Part shown: positions 10,751-24,755 of the stretch, piece by piece
Layout of the letters: every line of letters starts with the position of its first letter
How positions within the stretch are numbered: the stretch's first letter is position 1
NCBI RefSeq assembly: GCF_024679095.1
Contig: NC_066529.1
Span: 5,434,366-5,498,365, forward strand
From: Eriocheir sinensis
Lineage: Eukaryota; Arthropoda; Malacostraca; Decapoda; Varunidae
Length of the DNA: 64,000 nt
Reading direction: 5' to 3'
Notes under the pieces: generated by a model
Told to the model about the DNA's origin: nothing
The model's database searches: none
The model's input: only the letters and a program-made list of their open reading frames with translations
Position numbers and translations under genes: made by a program

Positions 10751-13030
10751 ACTGCCATCGTCGTCTCTGCCGGACTGTCTCGTTTGGCTGATCTTGACTC
10801 CTGATCTCGCTGACTCCTCCCTGAAGGCCTTGAGTTCGGCGAGAAGTTCGGCAGCACTCACTGAGCTGCCGCCTCGGTAAGGTTCCGCCAGTCGGTAAGT
10901 GTAGGACTCAGAGGATGAACCTCTGGCGGCTGCGGCTGCTGCAGCGGCTGCGGCGGAAGCTTGTGATCGCTGAGCAGACGCTGAGGTACCATAACCTGAA
11001 CTTTGACTGGTGGAGGCTGCTGCTGCTGACTGTCTCCTTGCTGAAGATGATTCTGCCCTGCTGGAGCTAGCCGATGCCTTCTGACTGGCGCTGACTGAAC
11101 CTGCCTGACTGGCACGTCCAGATGCTTGACCAAAGGCACCGGCGGATGCTGCCTGACTGGCACTTCCAGAGGCCTGACCAAAGGCACCAGCGGATGCTGC
11201 CTGACTGGCTCCGAAAGAAACTCTGCCACTGGCGGATTGACCTGAGGAGGCAGCCTTGCGGCTGGCGCTGAGTGACTCTTGCTTTCTTGACGATTGACTA
11301 GAAGCACTGAATGATCCACTACTGCCCGAGGAGCTTCCAGAGGCAGAGGCACCAAATGACCCGCCCTGACGTTGTCCAAAGGCAGCCTGGCTACCTGATG
11401 CACCAGCGGCACTTCCAGACGCTTGACCAAAAGTAGAGAACGACGATCCGCCGGTGGCTCCAAATGATGAACTACCTCCCGAAACTCTCCTGCCGGAGCT
11501 AGACGAGGCCTGACTAAAACCACTTGATTGACGGCCTCCAGACGACCCCTTCACGATGGTGACGGAGCCGGTAGCTTCGTACTGGTGCTCGGCGGGTACA
11601 AAGTGCGAGATGACGGTGGGCTGCCTGTCGCGGCTCTTGACTGAGACTGTCCTCGTCAGAGCCAGGTTGGCTTCAGAGCCTGATGATGCTTTGCGGACAG
11701 CTTCAACACGCGGTTTAGGCGAGGCTAAGGAGGCTACGGGGAGGGGAATAGCAGCTGGTCTGAATGAGACCTGAGCCCCTGCAGCAGACCCTGATGCACC
11801 TGAAACCCTCCTCGTGGCGCCTTGTGACCCCTTAGCGATGGTGACGGAGCCAGTGGCCTCGTAGCGGTGCTCGGCAGGAACAAAGTGGGAGATGACGGTG
11901 GGTATCCTCTCAGGGCTCTTGACGGAGACCGTCCTTGTGAGGGCCAAGTTGGCGGCGGAGGAAGCAGCAGAAGAGAAGGTCTGTGCAGGTCTGCTAATTT
12001 TCTTCACCTTAAACTGAACAGGGGCAGGGGCAGGGGCAGGGGCAGGGGCAGCAGGTTTCACAAACGTGGCCTGTGAAGCAGATGATCCACTCAGGGAACC
12101 TCCTCTTGCAGCGTTTTGCGACCCCTTGACGATGGTGACGGAGCCGGTAGCTTCATACCTGTGCTCGGCGGGCACAAAATGGGAGATGACAGTGGGCACC
12201 CTCTCGGGGCTCTTGACGGAGACGGTCCTCGTCAGAGCCAGGTTGGAGGCTGAGGAAGAAGCTCCAGAAAACTGGCTGTCTAGTTTAAGCGCGGGAACTG
12301 GGGCAGGGCGTCTGGGTTTGGGAGCAGGGGCAGGTCTTGAAACAAACTGAGCCTGGCCACCAGCTGAGCCACTTCCAGAATTCTGTGACCCTTTGACGAT
12401 GGTGACGGAGCCGGTTGCCTCATATCTGTGTTCTGCTGGCACGAAGTGGGAGATGACAGTTGGCACCCTCTCGGGGCTCTTGACAGAGACGGTCCTCGTC
12501 AGGGCCAATTTGGCGGCAGAAGCAGCAGCAGCGGCGGCGGCAGCAGCAGAACTGGAAGATCCCTGTGAAGACGCACTTAGTTTTCGTTCCACCTTGACCT
12601 TGCGGGGGGGCGCTGGAAGGGACACAAACTGAGCCGCTGCGCCAGAGCCAGCAGCCGAACCCCTGGTGGAAGCAGCTGATCCCTTCACGATGGTGACTGA
12701 CCCTTCAGCGTCATATCTGTGGTCTGCGGGAACGAAGTGGGATATGACAGTGGGCACCCTAACAGGCGTCTTGACCTTTACCGTACGAGTAAGGGCGGCT
12801 CCAGAGGCCTTGGAGGCAGGACGCGCGGGTCCACTTGGCACAGCGGGTTGCACTTGTTGAGTGACTGCTGGAGGTCCGTAGGTTCGCTGGACTGGCCTGC
12901 TGGCCTCCGCGGACTCCGGGGCGATAAGCACGCTCCCAGTGGCCTCATATCTGTGGTCCGCGGGGGTGAAGTGGGAGATGACGCTGGATCTTCGTTCGGG
13001 AGACTTGACAGACACAGTGCGGGCAATGAC
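10751..13030 (-). CDS. Exon 3: N-terminal repeat region with six 35-residue modules
   Basis: The acceptor is a CT-rich tract ending in CAG at 13033-13031; the donor is GTAAGT at 10750-10745. The exon is 760 codons, phase 0 at both ends (residues 23-782). It carries six copies of a module with pattern RTVSVKSPER then ISHFVPAEHRYEATGSVTI, at residues 24-58, 102-136, 199-233, 288-322, 386-420 and 480-514. Linkers are Ala/Ser/Pro-rich, including Pro-Ala dipeptide runs and polyalanine. After module 6 comes a Ser/Gly/Ala/Gln silk-like stretch with AFGQASG-type repeats, then a short charged, possibly helical segment (AAELLAELKAFREE) leading into the chitin-binding exon. Structural cuticle role is inferred from the linked RR domain. 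The module itself is unknown to me. No cysteine is apparent in this exon. Confidence 0.88.
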
Positions 13031-13181
13031 CTGAGGAGAGGAGGGCGATGAGGCACCTCGACAGACTCTGCTTGCTTTGTTAAAAAACCAGTTGGGCAGA
13101 CTGGTGGTCTCTATCAAATACCACAGCCATTATGCAGCAGAAGCGGTGACACCAAATAAGCGGATCTGGAGCCTATTTTCT

Positions 13182-13341
<160 letters not shown>

Positions 13342-13667
13342 TTACTTCGTTCCAAAGCATGAAAAAATATCAATATTTAGCAAAAAATATCATTTGACAA
13401 TGTAAAGTTAATTAAAATATATGATATATGAAATGCATAAATATCAACAAAAGGTCTTAACTAACAATAAAATGAAAACTAACTACAGAAATAGTAACAA
13501 ATTATTTTGAACACTGAATATTGAGTTAAGTGAGGAAAGCCTTCCTACTTAATTTTGTTAAGTCACGCTTAAAGAGAAGCGTAAAGGACGATCAAGGTAT
13601 CGCAATGGCAGGAGGTTGTTCTTGGTTCACCTGTGCCTCAAGAACTTCCCCTCCGTGCCGGACTTAC

Positions 13668-13721
13668 CTCCCCTTTGTCGCCCAGGACGCACGCGGCCGC
13701 GGCCACCAGCAGGAAGGTGAC
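13668..13721 (-). CDS. Exon 2: signal peptide core
   Basis: The acceptor is a pyrimidine-rich tract ending in CAG at 13724-13722, and the donor is a perfect GTAAGT at 13667-13662. The 54 bases read VTFLLVAAAACVLGDKGE, a hydrophobic alanine-rich core (residues 5-17) followed by small and charged residues, as at a signal-peptidase site near G18/D19. Both ends are phase 0. The exon is strongly GC-rich compared with its AT-rich surroundings, as expected for coding DNA here. It directs the following repeat protein to the secretory path. Confidence 0.8.
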
Positions 13722-14941
13722 CTGAGGAGAAAAAAATATGGTTAGTGTTGCCTGAATCCCTCCTTCAGAGCTTGTTGCATTTCATTTTTAGTCTTTGCTC
13801 AGCCAGCTTATGCCCAAAGCGTAAGCCAACGTGCCTGGGTACTCGTATCGGTCTCGATCACATTACAATCATACAAACCAACCATTTCTCTGTTTTCATT
13901 TCTCTATAAGCGGAGACAAAGACAAAGAAGGCAAGGTTTCCTCCTTACCAAAGAACAAGAGCAAAAGTAAGGATGGAAAAGGTAAATACGAATCATATTA
14001 CACACATCCGAGTCTCTATTCATAAGAGCAATAACAAGTAAGGAGAGACGCAAGTAAGCAGCACTTTTTAAGACAAATCAACAACACACTAACAGTAAAG
14101 CAGTAAAAAAAAAAAAAAACAGACAACAACCCTTTCTCCACGTCTACCTGCATTAGAGAGTGTGTATACCAGCGCGGGACAAGACAAGTAGTGCGTGCTA
14201 ATGCGACGACTAAGGCCACACGTCTTGCTACGGGGGTAAGAGACGGCACACCTGCTTCCCAGACAATTACCTTAACGAACTCATGCATCCCCGTCCCCCC
14301 CGCCCCCCCGCGTGTGTGCTCTACCAACACGGCAATAACGTACAAGGCATAAAGCGGCATGCAGTGTATAATATTTAATGGAGGTGCGAGGAGCCTAAGT
14401 GATGCTGTGGGAGAGAACAGGTGAGTGAGAGCACAAAGAAATGAAAAGGGAGATGAAGAGTTGTACGAGGTTTTATAGAAGGCTTGATCGTAAAAGAGTA
14501 AAAGTAGAGAAAGAAAGGACGACAGGGCTGGAAAGCAACTGGAATGTATGCCAACACAGGAAATACAGAGAAATGCTACAAAAGTGTCCAAAATCAAGCG
14601 GGTCAAGATATGGGAAGAATGGAAGACAAAAAATTAGAAAGAATGAGCTACTGCAGAAGAGGGTGCAGACAAAGGGGAAAAAAAATAGGGAGGAAACAAC
14701 GAGAATAAAAATAAGGTATACAGAAACGAAGAATTAATATAAGGAGGAATAAATGTAAGGAGAAGGGAGAAAACAGCACCAGACCATATATGAAGCCAAG
14801 GAAAGGCGAGAGGAGAGAAAGAGATAATGGGAGAGAAGTAAAGTAAGGCGAGATATGGAGGCTGGAGAGGAGGAGAGAAGATAAGGGGTGGCAGGAAGTG
14901 GAGAGAGAAATGGGTGTAACGGAGGGAAATACGGGAGGCGA

Positions 14942-15154
<213 letters not shown>

Positions 15155-15268
15155 TCTTTCTCATCGCCAACATCTCTCAACCGTCGCCAAAACCATTAAA
15201 AACGACCTACACAAACGACGACCATTAACTTCAAGACAACCTTACAAACGACGCCGAGAACAAAAGCC

Positions 15269-15270
<2 letters not shown>

Positions 15271-15335
<65 letters not shown>

Positions 15336-15447
15336 TCTCTTTCACACTCTCACTCTTTCACACTCTCACTCTTTCACACTCTCACTCTTTCACTCTTTCA
15401 CTCTTTCACACACACTCACACTCACACTCACACTCACACTCACACTC
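15271..15447. repeat. (CT)n followed by CACTCT/TTTCAC minisatellite
   Basis: Pure CT to about 15328, then variants of ctttcacactctcact, then (CACACT)n. Confidence 0.9.
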
Positions 15448-16890
15448 CATCCTAAAGCGTCAAGAATTTCCGCATCTCTCCCTCTCTCTCCCTCTTTTTT
15501 TTTTTTTTCTCCCTCTCTCTCCCCCTCCCAAAGCGTCAAGAGTTTCCGCATCTTCCCGTAAAAAGACGTGCTCGATCTAGCGTCCTTTTTACAGGCAGAG
15601 AGATCGAGGTGTGACGGAAGAGTATGGTCGACAAGGCACGTTTTCCTCTTTCGTTCCCTCCTTCCTGCCTCTCCGTCCCACTTTCCTGTATTCATGTTCC
15701 TATAAAGCATGCCAACCCCTCTCCTTGTCCTCCTACTTTCTACCTCTGGCCTCGACGCATGTTCTGGAGCAGTGTATATCCTTAATCCGTGTTCCTTTCT
15801 TGCTTCTCCTCCTCCCTCTCTCTCTCTCTCTCTTCAACAATGACCTGAAATAGCATGGATCTCCACCTTCCCTTCCATCGCACCTTCCTTCTTCCACCCA
15901 TGTACTCAAAAACAATAAGATCTCCACTCCCTCAGCCTCTCCTCCTCCTCCTTCTCCTTCTCCTTCTCCTCCTCCTCCTCTTCCTCCTCAACCCCTAATG
16001 CGAAACATCATATGGCACGAGGGCGGAATGGATAAAGATGATCGAAAGTAACGGAGGAGTACGAGAACAAAAAGAAGAGGACGAATAGAAAATAGAAACA
16101 CTGGCATCTAAACGCACGTTGGTCCATAAGGTCAGGTAATTTAATCGATTCGTTAGGCACTTCGTTACGCAGAGGATATTTTGGTCCGCTCCTCTCGCAA
16201 CGGAGTAATAGACACTGTGATTTTTATATGAAAGTGATCGTTTTCGCGTTAACTTTTTCTGCAGGAAGGTTGGGTCCGACAAAAGAAGAAGAAACAAGAA
16301 GGAGGAAATGGATGGAAGAAGAAAACAACAACAACAACAACAACAACAACTAGGGAGGGAGAGGAGGGAGGAAGAGGAGAGGGGAGTAGGAGGAGAAGGA
16401 GCACGGAGGTAATGAAGAGAGAAAGTAGAAGGAGAAGGAGCAGGACGGTAATGGAAAAAGAAAAGAAATAGAAAAAAAGGAACGAAGAGGAAAAATACGA
16501 GAGAAGATGACAGCGAAGGAAAAAAAGAAGAGGAAGTGATATTTTCATACATAAAACTCTGCCCAATAATCTGTGAACGGTATCCCCCCCCACCCACCAT
16601 CACTACCCCTGCACCCCTCTACACACACAAGCCTAATCCCAAATTCACATCCACCACCACCACAGCCATAAAAAAAAAACTGCCTTATCTCTTCTTCGTG
16701 TCCCATCAACAGGTCGACGCAGCTTCCTTCCTAAGAGCTCCTACACTCGTCACCTCTTAGAACACGGCGAGTCTATAGCCCTAAGCAGATGTTCGTCATC
16801 AGGCTTACCCAACTGATGGAAGCTCTTGTGACTAGGCTCCAAAAAAAGTTAGATTCCTATCACTCCACGTGTGGGGGAGAGGGGAGGGGG

Positions 16891-17000
<110 letters not shown>

Positions 17001-17177
17001 TGGGGGTACAAGGAAAAAAATAAACACGTTTGCATGAAAAGAGGAAGAGAAGAAAAATAATTAAACATATGAACGAAGAAAAAGAAAATTGAGAATAAAG
17101 AAAAGGGGAATGAAAAAACAGTAACAAAGAACAAAATAAGGAAAAACGAGAACAAAGAACAGAAAAAAACGCAATGA

Positions 17178-17281
<104 letters not shown>

Positions 17282-17698
17282 TTTACCACTGAGAAGGTTA
17301 AGAGAGTGGAGATGCTAATTAACTACTGCATTGATTCATTAGGCGGGACAAGAATGGACGCACGAAGAAACTGTAAAGTGAAATGAAATCTATAACATCT
17401 AATTTCGCATCCCTCAAACATCATTTCAGAGCTGTATTGATATTCTCCTACTTAAAGAGACTGTGTCATATGAAGAGGAAAATACAGTAGAGGGAAAGGA
17501 CTTAACAAAACACACATACAGTACACTTGAAAAAGAAAAGTAAGAGAAAAGAGCAGTTTCCTCCACATTAAAAAAAATATTCAATGCACATAAAGCTAAA
17601 GAAAAAAGAGAAGAAAAGAAAGTGCAAGGAAAACGAAGACCTAACTGCAAGAAACTAGCGTAACAATTTTCAGTTTAAGTAACAAAGATAAGGAAATG

Positions 17699-17862
<164 letters not shown>

Positions 17863-18150
17863 TAATAGTAATAATAATGATACCTCTAAAAATCTCAAGA
17901 AAAAAAGAAAAACGATATTCTACACATGAAACGACAACACAACTAAAATATTACTCTGCTCGCTATATTTGTCTTTAATTAGCGCTATATGCTCGACTGC
18001 GCCAATAATCGTAAAGCAACTCTCACTGACACGTTGGAAGTGCCGGCCGGAAAGCGATATTACCTGTTACCTGCATGCCTGCCAAATTACGCCCACCTGT
18101 ACTTACCTGGAAAAGCAGTGCACCGTAACGTCAGGAATGCAGGTGTTGTT

Positions 18151-18282
<132 letters not shown>

Positions 18283-18508
18283 GGCAAAGAAAAAAAATTA
18301 TAAGCGAAGAAAAGAAAACGAGACAAAGAATGAAAGAAAGAAAGAAGAAAGAAAGAAAAAGAGAACAGGTGTGGTAGCAAGCAATACTCTTCTCAATCCT
18401 TTTTACAATACAAAAGATTAGATAATTTTAACACAAACAATAATAGCTGAATGCCACAACAACAACAAAAACAACAACAGAAATAACAATAACGACAACA
18501 ATAGCAAT

Positions 18509-18572
18509 AGCAGCGAGTAGCGGGCTTCTTTTTATTATTGTTTCCTTTTTTGTGTGATCTTTAGTTGTCTCC

Positions 18573-18605
<33 letters not shown>
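18509..18605 (+). repeat. Dispersed repeat family A, copy 1
   Basis: Shares the family core: gcagcgagtagcgggc, then TTATTATTGTTTCC, then gtctcctttgttg and an A run. About 90 bases long. Confidence 0.8.
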
Positions 18606-19313
18606 GGCCTCTCGTTCCTTCCTATCCCAGAGACCGCTAATGAGACGCCGCACATCCCGCCAAATAACATGAGCCTCGTTTTCCCTCAAGCACAGCAATA
18701 ACACGTCCATTTTTCAGGGGCGCTTCTCCCGGCCACAAGCCTTCGTTAATGAGGGTCAGACCGATGAAAAGCTCTTTGCCTCGAATAGAAGGCGATCAGG
18801 TTGAATGCTCTCTATGTGATGGTGATGGTAATGGTGGTGAGTGGTGTGTGTGTGTGGGGGGGGTGAGTGCTTGGGAGGGAGGAGGAAATTTATTAATATA
18901 TACATTCAAAAGTGCATTTACTCTTTCTTTTTTCTTTCTTTCTTTTCTTCTTTCTCTTTCTTTCTTACTTTCTTCTTTTCTCTTCTCGTACCTTCTCTTT
19001 TACCGTCCCTTCACCCCCCCACCACCACCACCTGTCCTTCATAATTACCATCTTGATCTCTATCCTCCCGATCCCACCCAATCCTCCCTTACCCACCTCC
19101 ACCCCTCCCTCACCCTCCCCAACCTTCCTCCACTTCCCTCACCCCCCCCCCCCTACCTCACCTGTGCACGTGGCCTCATAACACCGAGTGACCCCCAGCG
19201 TTACCTGTGGTCCTAATGCCGCCCGCCTCACCTGTCCGAGTATGATAATTAGGCTGAGCTCATTAGCATAAGACCTGAGCGGCACAACAAGTATACGACG
19301 CAACGTGATAATG

Positions 19314-19363
<50 letters not shown>

Positions 19364-20990
19364 CACACATACGTATATTAGATTAAGATTCATATGAGTG
19401 TGGATTTCGCAACTCTCCTGTGCCCAAACTGTCAGGTAAAGGTGAAACAAATGACACGACCACACGGCGCGGCTCACGGTAGAGAAAAACGCGAGCTGGA
19501 GGGACGAAGTGAAAGTAAAAAAATGAGAAAAAACACTCCGGTAACAATTATTTCGTCAACACTAAGAGAATGTAAGCAGATAAGAATTGACATCGGCCAG
19601 ACAGACTTACTTAGCCAATATTCTTTAAGGGAAAGGTAGAAGTTTAACAGCGACCCTTCCTTATCATTCTGCTAATACTGCCACAGATGAGACGCAATTC
19701 ACCAGCGATTAGTGGCAATATTCTTATAACGACTGACAAAACATAAAAAACAACAACGAGTAGCGTCATTGCAATATTTACACGTGGGCCCAATTCATTT
19801 CACAACCCGATCAGCCAATAATTCATTCAACCACGCTCGCTAATTACACAAACAATCACTAATGGTCCCGTCAGTATGTAACTAATTCACCCCGCTCGCT
19901 AATTACATTAACAATCATCGGAAAACTCAGTGAGGGTCGCGTCGGGGCTCCCACTCATTAGTCCCTGGCCAGTATCCCCTTCACCTGGCGTCCTCACCTT
20001 GACACACCTGATTCAGTGACGCATAATTCTTGCCTATCAGGAGCGACGCAGATTTTTCTCCGCCCCGCGCCCACTCAGCCGTGCTCCGAATAGAAATTTC
20101 TCGTCCAGTGGCATTTGTTTCCAGGTCACGAAGAGTTCCCTGGGACAGCTGGTTCCCCTCCTCGATGTCTCTAATACAATTTCATTCATATACGTTACCA
20201 GGCTACACATTCCCCTTACCCTTGTATGTGCTAAAGTCATTTCACCTCTGGGACTGCCGATCATCCTCCCTCGATCCCTCTGGTCCAATCTTGTTCAATT
20301 ACGGTAAAACGAGCCTGCAATTTCCCTTCGTCTCGTATGTACTAAGGAGTAACGAATTCTCCTGGACTGCGGTCATTCACTCTCCACCCCTCCACTGCAA
20401 GTTCATGGGTCGTAAAACAAATTATAAACAGCTGCAGTTTATCTGTGTGATGTTTTAGCCACTAGATCCGATCAAACACTGTAATCTAATAAAACAGTTA
20501 ACTAACTCCCCTCAGATGGTAACCCAGCTCCCCATAACTGGCAACCAAACTCCCTACGCCCGGAAAACATAGGTAAATAAATCACCCTTTTCTGGTCCCT
20601 CTCCTCAAAGTCCCTCCACATACGTAATGCATGCACGTCCTCCCCTTCCTCCCTCCCCTCGACATAAACAAGACTTTACACCTCTATCTGTAGGAGTGAA
20701 CAACAGTCTTTCCTTGTGTGGCATTGTGTGTAATTGTCAGCCTTCCTCAAACGATTACTCTGGTACAAGTTTCTCCAAATAAGTTAACTGAATACATACA
20801 CGTGCTCCCTCCCCTTCTCCTTGCATGTCATGGACTCAAAAGCTTTATTAGATCAGGCGGAGGTAAGCCTCTTCCCACCTGTCCGTCATTGTGTATTTTT
20901 GTCACCGCTTCCTCGCCCTCACCCCACGGCTTATAAGAGTGAGTTAACGGGAAACACGTGTGGCGCCCCCGTGCTCCATGTACAAACACA
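18606..20990. other. Non-coding interval
   Basis: Only short CT/AC repeats (19316-19369), C/T-rich DNA (18920-19160) and unique AT-balanced sequence. A 142-codon plus-strand frame at 20030-20458 has no recognisable domain or splice context, and I do not call it. Confidence 0.6.
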
Positions 20991-21039
20991 GACTTAGAAT
21001 CTTGATAAGGTGAAGCGGTGCGTTCTTCCCCTCCCTGGA

Positions 21040-22576
21040 TTGTTTATTTCTTTGTTTTATACAGTCAAGTTTTCCTCTATTCTTCCTTCCTCTTTTCATT
21101 TCATTTCTCTCTTTCTCTTCCTTCCTTCTTTCCTTCATTTTCATTATTAATTCATTCTCCCATTCCTCTCTTGTTTCTTTGTTTGTTTGTTTGTTTTGTT
21201 TCTTCCTTCCTTCTTTCCCTTACTCATTCTTTCACTCTTCAATAAATTAATCCCCAACTTCCTTCTTTTTCTTTTTCTTTCATTATCTACTTTCCTTCAA
21301 CCATTAGCTCCTTCCTTTGTTCCTTCGTCCATTCTTCCCTACTCTCTCCCTTGCCTTCCTTTCTTCCTTCCACTCCTCCTTCCTCCCTTCCTTCCACATT
21401 TCTTTCCCGCTTCCTCCCGTGCATTCCCTCCTCTCCTTCATTCCATCTTTCATTCGTCCTCGCCTTGTTGCCTACTCTCACCCCAATTTCTTCCCATTCT
21501 CCCTCTCCCTCCCCAAGTCCGTTCCTTTGTGTCTTTGTGTATTCCCGTCACTCCTCTTGACTCGTCCTCACACCTCACTCATGCTTGCGCCGCCTCCTAT
21601 GCATTCTAATTAGTTTGCAGGTAGATAACTTACACGTGTAGCGGTAAATCACGTCTCTCTTTCTGGCTATCTCTCTCTCTCTCTCTCTCTCTCTCATATT
21701 CCCTTTCTCCTCGTCACGTTTCCCCTTCCTTGAACCTTACATCCACTTCCTCCTAAATGCTTCCCCTCCTGTCGTCCCTTCCTTTCTTCCCCTTCTTCCT
21801 TCCTCTCATGTCTCCTTTTCCTTTCCCCCGGTCCGTTCTTTCCTTTGTTTGTTTGTTTGTTTGTTTTTATTCCCTCAACTTTCTTTGCATTTTTCCCTTC
21901 TATTCCTCCATTCCCTTCACTTTCTATTTTTCATCTTCCCATCTCTTTACCTTCCCTTCTTTTCCTTTTCTCCTTTTCTCTCGTTATATTTTCCTCCTTC
22001 CCTTCCACCCTTATTCCGCTGCTCCACTCAGTTACCTCCCCTCCTCCCCTTCATTCAAACATTCTTATCTACACCTTTTAGTCTCTCTATTTCTTACGCC
22101 CTTCTTTTTACCTTCACTTTCTTTTCTTCGTCTCATCTTCCCTTACTATACTTCCCTTCCTTCCAATCCACCTTTCTTCCTCTGCTTCACCACCATGCCT
22201 CCACTCCGTTGCCTCCCCTCTTCTTCCTCCTCTCCCCATCCCGTCACCCAATCTCCTACCCCATCATCTCACCTACCACCCCTTTGCCTGCCTGCACCCC
22301 CCAATCCTCCTCCCACTCCATCCCTCCCTTCACTTACCTGGCCGACCCTCCCCCAGGTAAGAAGAACCGGGCCTATTACGTCCAAGAAAACGCTACAATT
22401 TTCTCGCCCATAAAGAATTGTGTTGGATTTTTACACACGTCCCAACTTTTTTTTTTTTTTTTTTTTTTTTTTAGCGCCGTGTGTCCGTTTTGTTGTCCGT
22501 TCTCATTGTTGCTGTTATCTTTTTGTGGTTTATTTCTTCTCGTTTTATTCTTTGGTGGTATTTTGTGCGTGTACGT

Positions 22577-22645
<69 letters not shown>

Positions 22646-23290
22646 TGTGTGTGTGTTGCAGAATCATCTCCTCTCCTTACCTCATTAATGTCTGTTTCAG
22701 TTTTCATATAATTCGCTTTTTATTTTATTTCACTTTATCCTCCTCCTCCTCCTCCTCCTCCTCCTCAAGTCCTTCCACCATTATTTATTTTGACGTCAAG
22801 GAACGCTCTGCAGTCCCTCCCTCCCTCCCTCCTTTCCTCCATCCCTCCTTCCCTCCTTCCTTCATTCCTTGCTTCATGCCTTCCTTCCCTCTTTCCTTCT
22901 TTCTCCTTCCCTTCCTCTTGCCTCACCTCATTACGCCTCTCCTTCTTCCTGTCACTGTCTTCTCCTCCTCCTCCCCTTCTCTTTCTCCTTCCCTCCTCCT
23001 CCCTCCTCCACGCCACGGTCTCTCTTTCCTCCTCCTTCAAGTTTACCGGCGCAGTTTTCACTCTCCCAATTATTATTTTCTGAGGCTGGATATTGTTTTT
23101 CCTTTTTCCTTTCCGTCTTCTTCCTCTACCGTGATGCTGCCCAGTAGATCTTTCCTCTCCCCCCCCTCCTTCTCTCCTAGCATTCTCCTCTTCCTCTCTT
23201 CCTTCCCTCTTCTCTCTCTCTCTCTACAGTCTTTATCCTTTGACCATTTTTTACCTTTTATCTCCAACTTTTTAGCATTTGTTTCCCTTG
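21040..23290. repeat. Long pyrimidine-rich block on the plus strand
   Basis: About 2.2 kb dominated by TTCC, CCTT and TTTC motifs, broken by a unique island (22340-22440), a T run (22447-22472) and a GT array (22563-22656). Frames in it are low-complexity Ser/Pro/Phe/Leu and not genes. Confidence 0.85.
22563..22656. repeat. (GT)n microsatellite
   Basis: Starts with GCGT variants, then pure GT from about 22581. Confidence 0.93.
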
Positions 23291-23397
23291 CTGCTTCGGA
23301 CTCTTTATTTCAGGCATAGACCGACTTCCACGAATCTGTTTGTTTGATCTTTTACGAAAAAAATATGCCTTGGACAGGAGGAAATATCTGTAAAGGT

Positions 23398-23414
23398 AGT
23401 GTCAGTAGTAGTGA

Positions 23415-23480
<66 letters not shown>

Positions 23481-23512
23481 AGTGGTGGTGGTGGTGGTAG
23501 TAGAAGTAATAG
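23398..23512. repeat. (AGT)/(GGT) trinucleotide tract
   Basis: Mixed TAG and TGG units, about 115 bases. Confidence 0.9.
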
Positions 23513-23974
23513 TATAAAAAAATAAGGGTATAAAACGAAGAATAAAGAAGATAGTAAACAAAAACAATAAACAAGGAAGAATATCAAACAAAAAGGGAAA
23601 AGGTCAGGTCAGTAAAGGAGATAAACGCCAAACAGAGCAATGACTAAGAACACAATGGAGAGGAATAATCTGCTAATATATACAACGATATCTGGAGACA
23701 CGCCCACACGCCCACCACGTCACACGCCAACACACCCACGACACGCCAACCCACGCACGGTAACTTAACACGCGTCCTCTCCCCCGTCAAGAAAAAAATG
23801 TAAAAAAGGAGAAAGGTAAAGTCACGCACGCACACACCACGGAAGGAAAGGGAGAGTTTGTGGATAAAGAAAAATCTGTTGAGGTAAAAAGTGATAAAGT
23901 AAAGAGGAAAAATGTGTGTGTGGTTGTGTAACTGTGTACTGCAGACAAACAAATACCAAGGCAGGCAGTTAGGT

Positions 23975-24300
23975 GGAGGAGGAGGAGGAGGAGGAAAAGG
24001 AGGAAGAGGAGGAGACGGCGGAGCAGTGGGAAAGTTTTAATAAGCTTTTCAGGAGTGATTTTTCTGTTCTCGTTATACTGTTGTGTCTTACTGTAGTTGT
24101 TGATGTGCTGCTGCTTAATATACTAAAGTTATATAAAAAGTTAGGTGATGGAGGAAAAAGAATAGGAGGAGGTGGAAGAGGAGGAGGAAGGGGAGGAGAC
24201 GGAGGAGCAGAAAGAATGGGAAACTTTTAATAACCTCTACAGGAGTGATTTTTCTTTCTCATTATACTGTTTTCTCTTACTGTAATTGTTGATATGCTGC
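23975..24300 (+). repeat. Two-copy tandem duplication, about 195-bp period
   Basis: A GGA-rich start, gagacggcggagcagtggga versus gagacggaggagcagaaaga, then caggagtgatttttct and ttgttgatgtgctgc versus ttgttgatatgctgc. The ACT array at 24308-24348 follows copy 2. Confidence 0.75.
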
Positions 24301-24309
24301 GGCTACACA

Positions 24310-24349
<40 letters not shown>

Positions 24350-24755
24350 GGTGCTACGACTTCTTTTACTACTACTGCTACTACTACAAAAACTGAAAAC
24401 AAACTATTTCTAAAAACACGTGAAAAGAGAAAAAAATTAAGGCAGGAAATGAGCCCACACATGTTAATGACAGCTTAGAGAGATTTGAGGAGTATGAATG
24501 AAACTTTAATACGTCTGAGAAGAAGCAAATGTGAAGAGATTGGAGAGGAATATTATAAACTGAGAAATGAACGAAAGCGGAGGAAAGCAGGAGGCAGGGA
24601 GAAGAGGAGGAGAAGAGGATAGGACACGAAAGGAGAGGAAATAAGAGGAGAGAGGAGGAGAGGAGGAGAGTAGAGAAGAGAATTGATGAAAAGTCTGAAA
24701 TGAGCCAGTTTATATGGAAAGGTAAGGCATGGGAACGGAGGGAAAGGAAAGGAGA

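Noticed and set aside
14271..14288. An alternative first exon (M-H-E-F-V-K then GTAATT) only about 550 bases upstream of exon 2
   Set aside because: Phase fits, but no TATA or TCAGT-type initiator at a suitable distance, and it follows a G/C homopolymer patch. Kept as a fallback if the 53-kb exon proves unlinked.
20030..20458. A 142-codon plus-strand frame in unique sequence
   Set aside because: No recognisable domain, no splice signals matched to it, and composition fits random AT/GC-balanced DNA; a length possible by chance in 64 kb.
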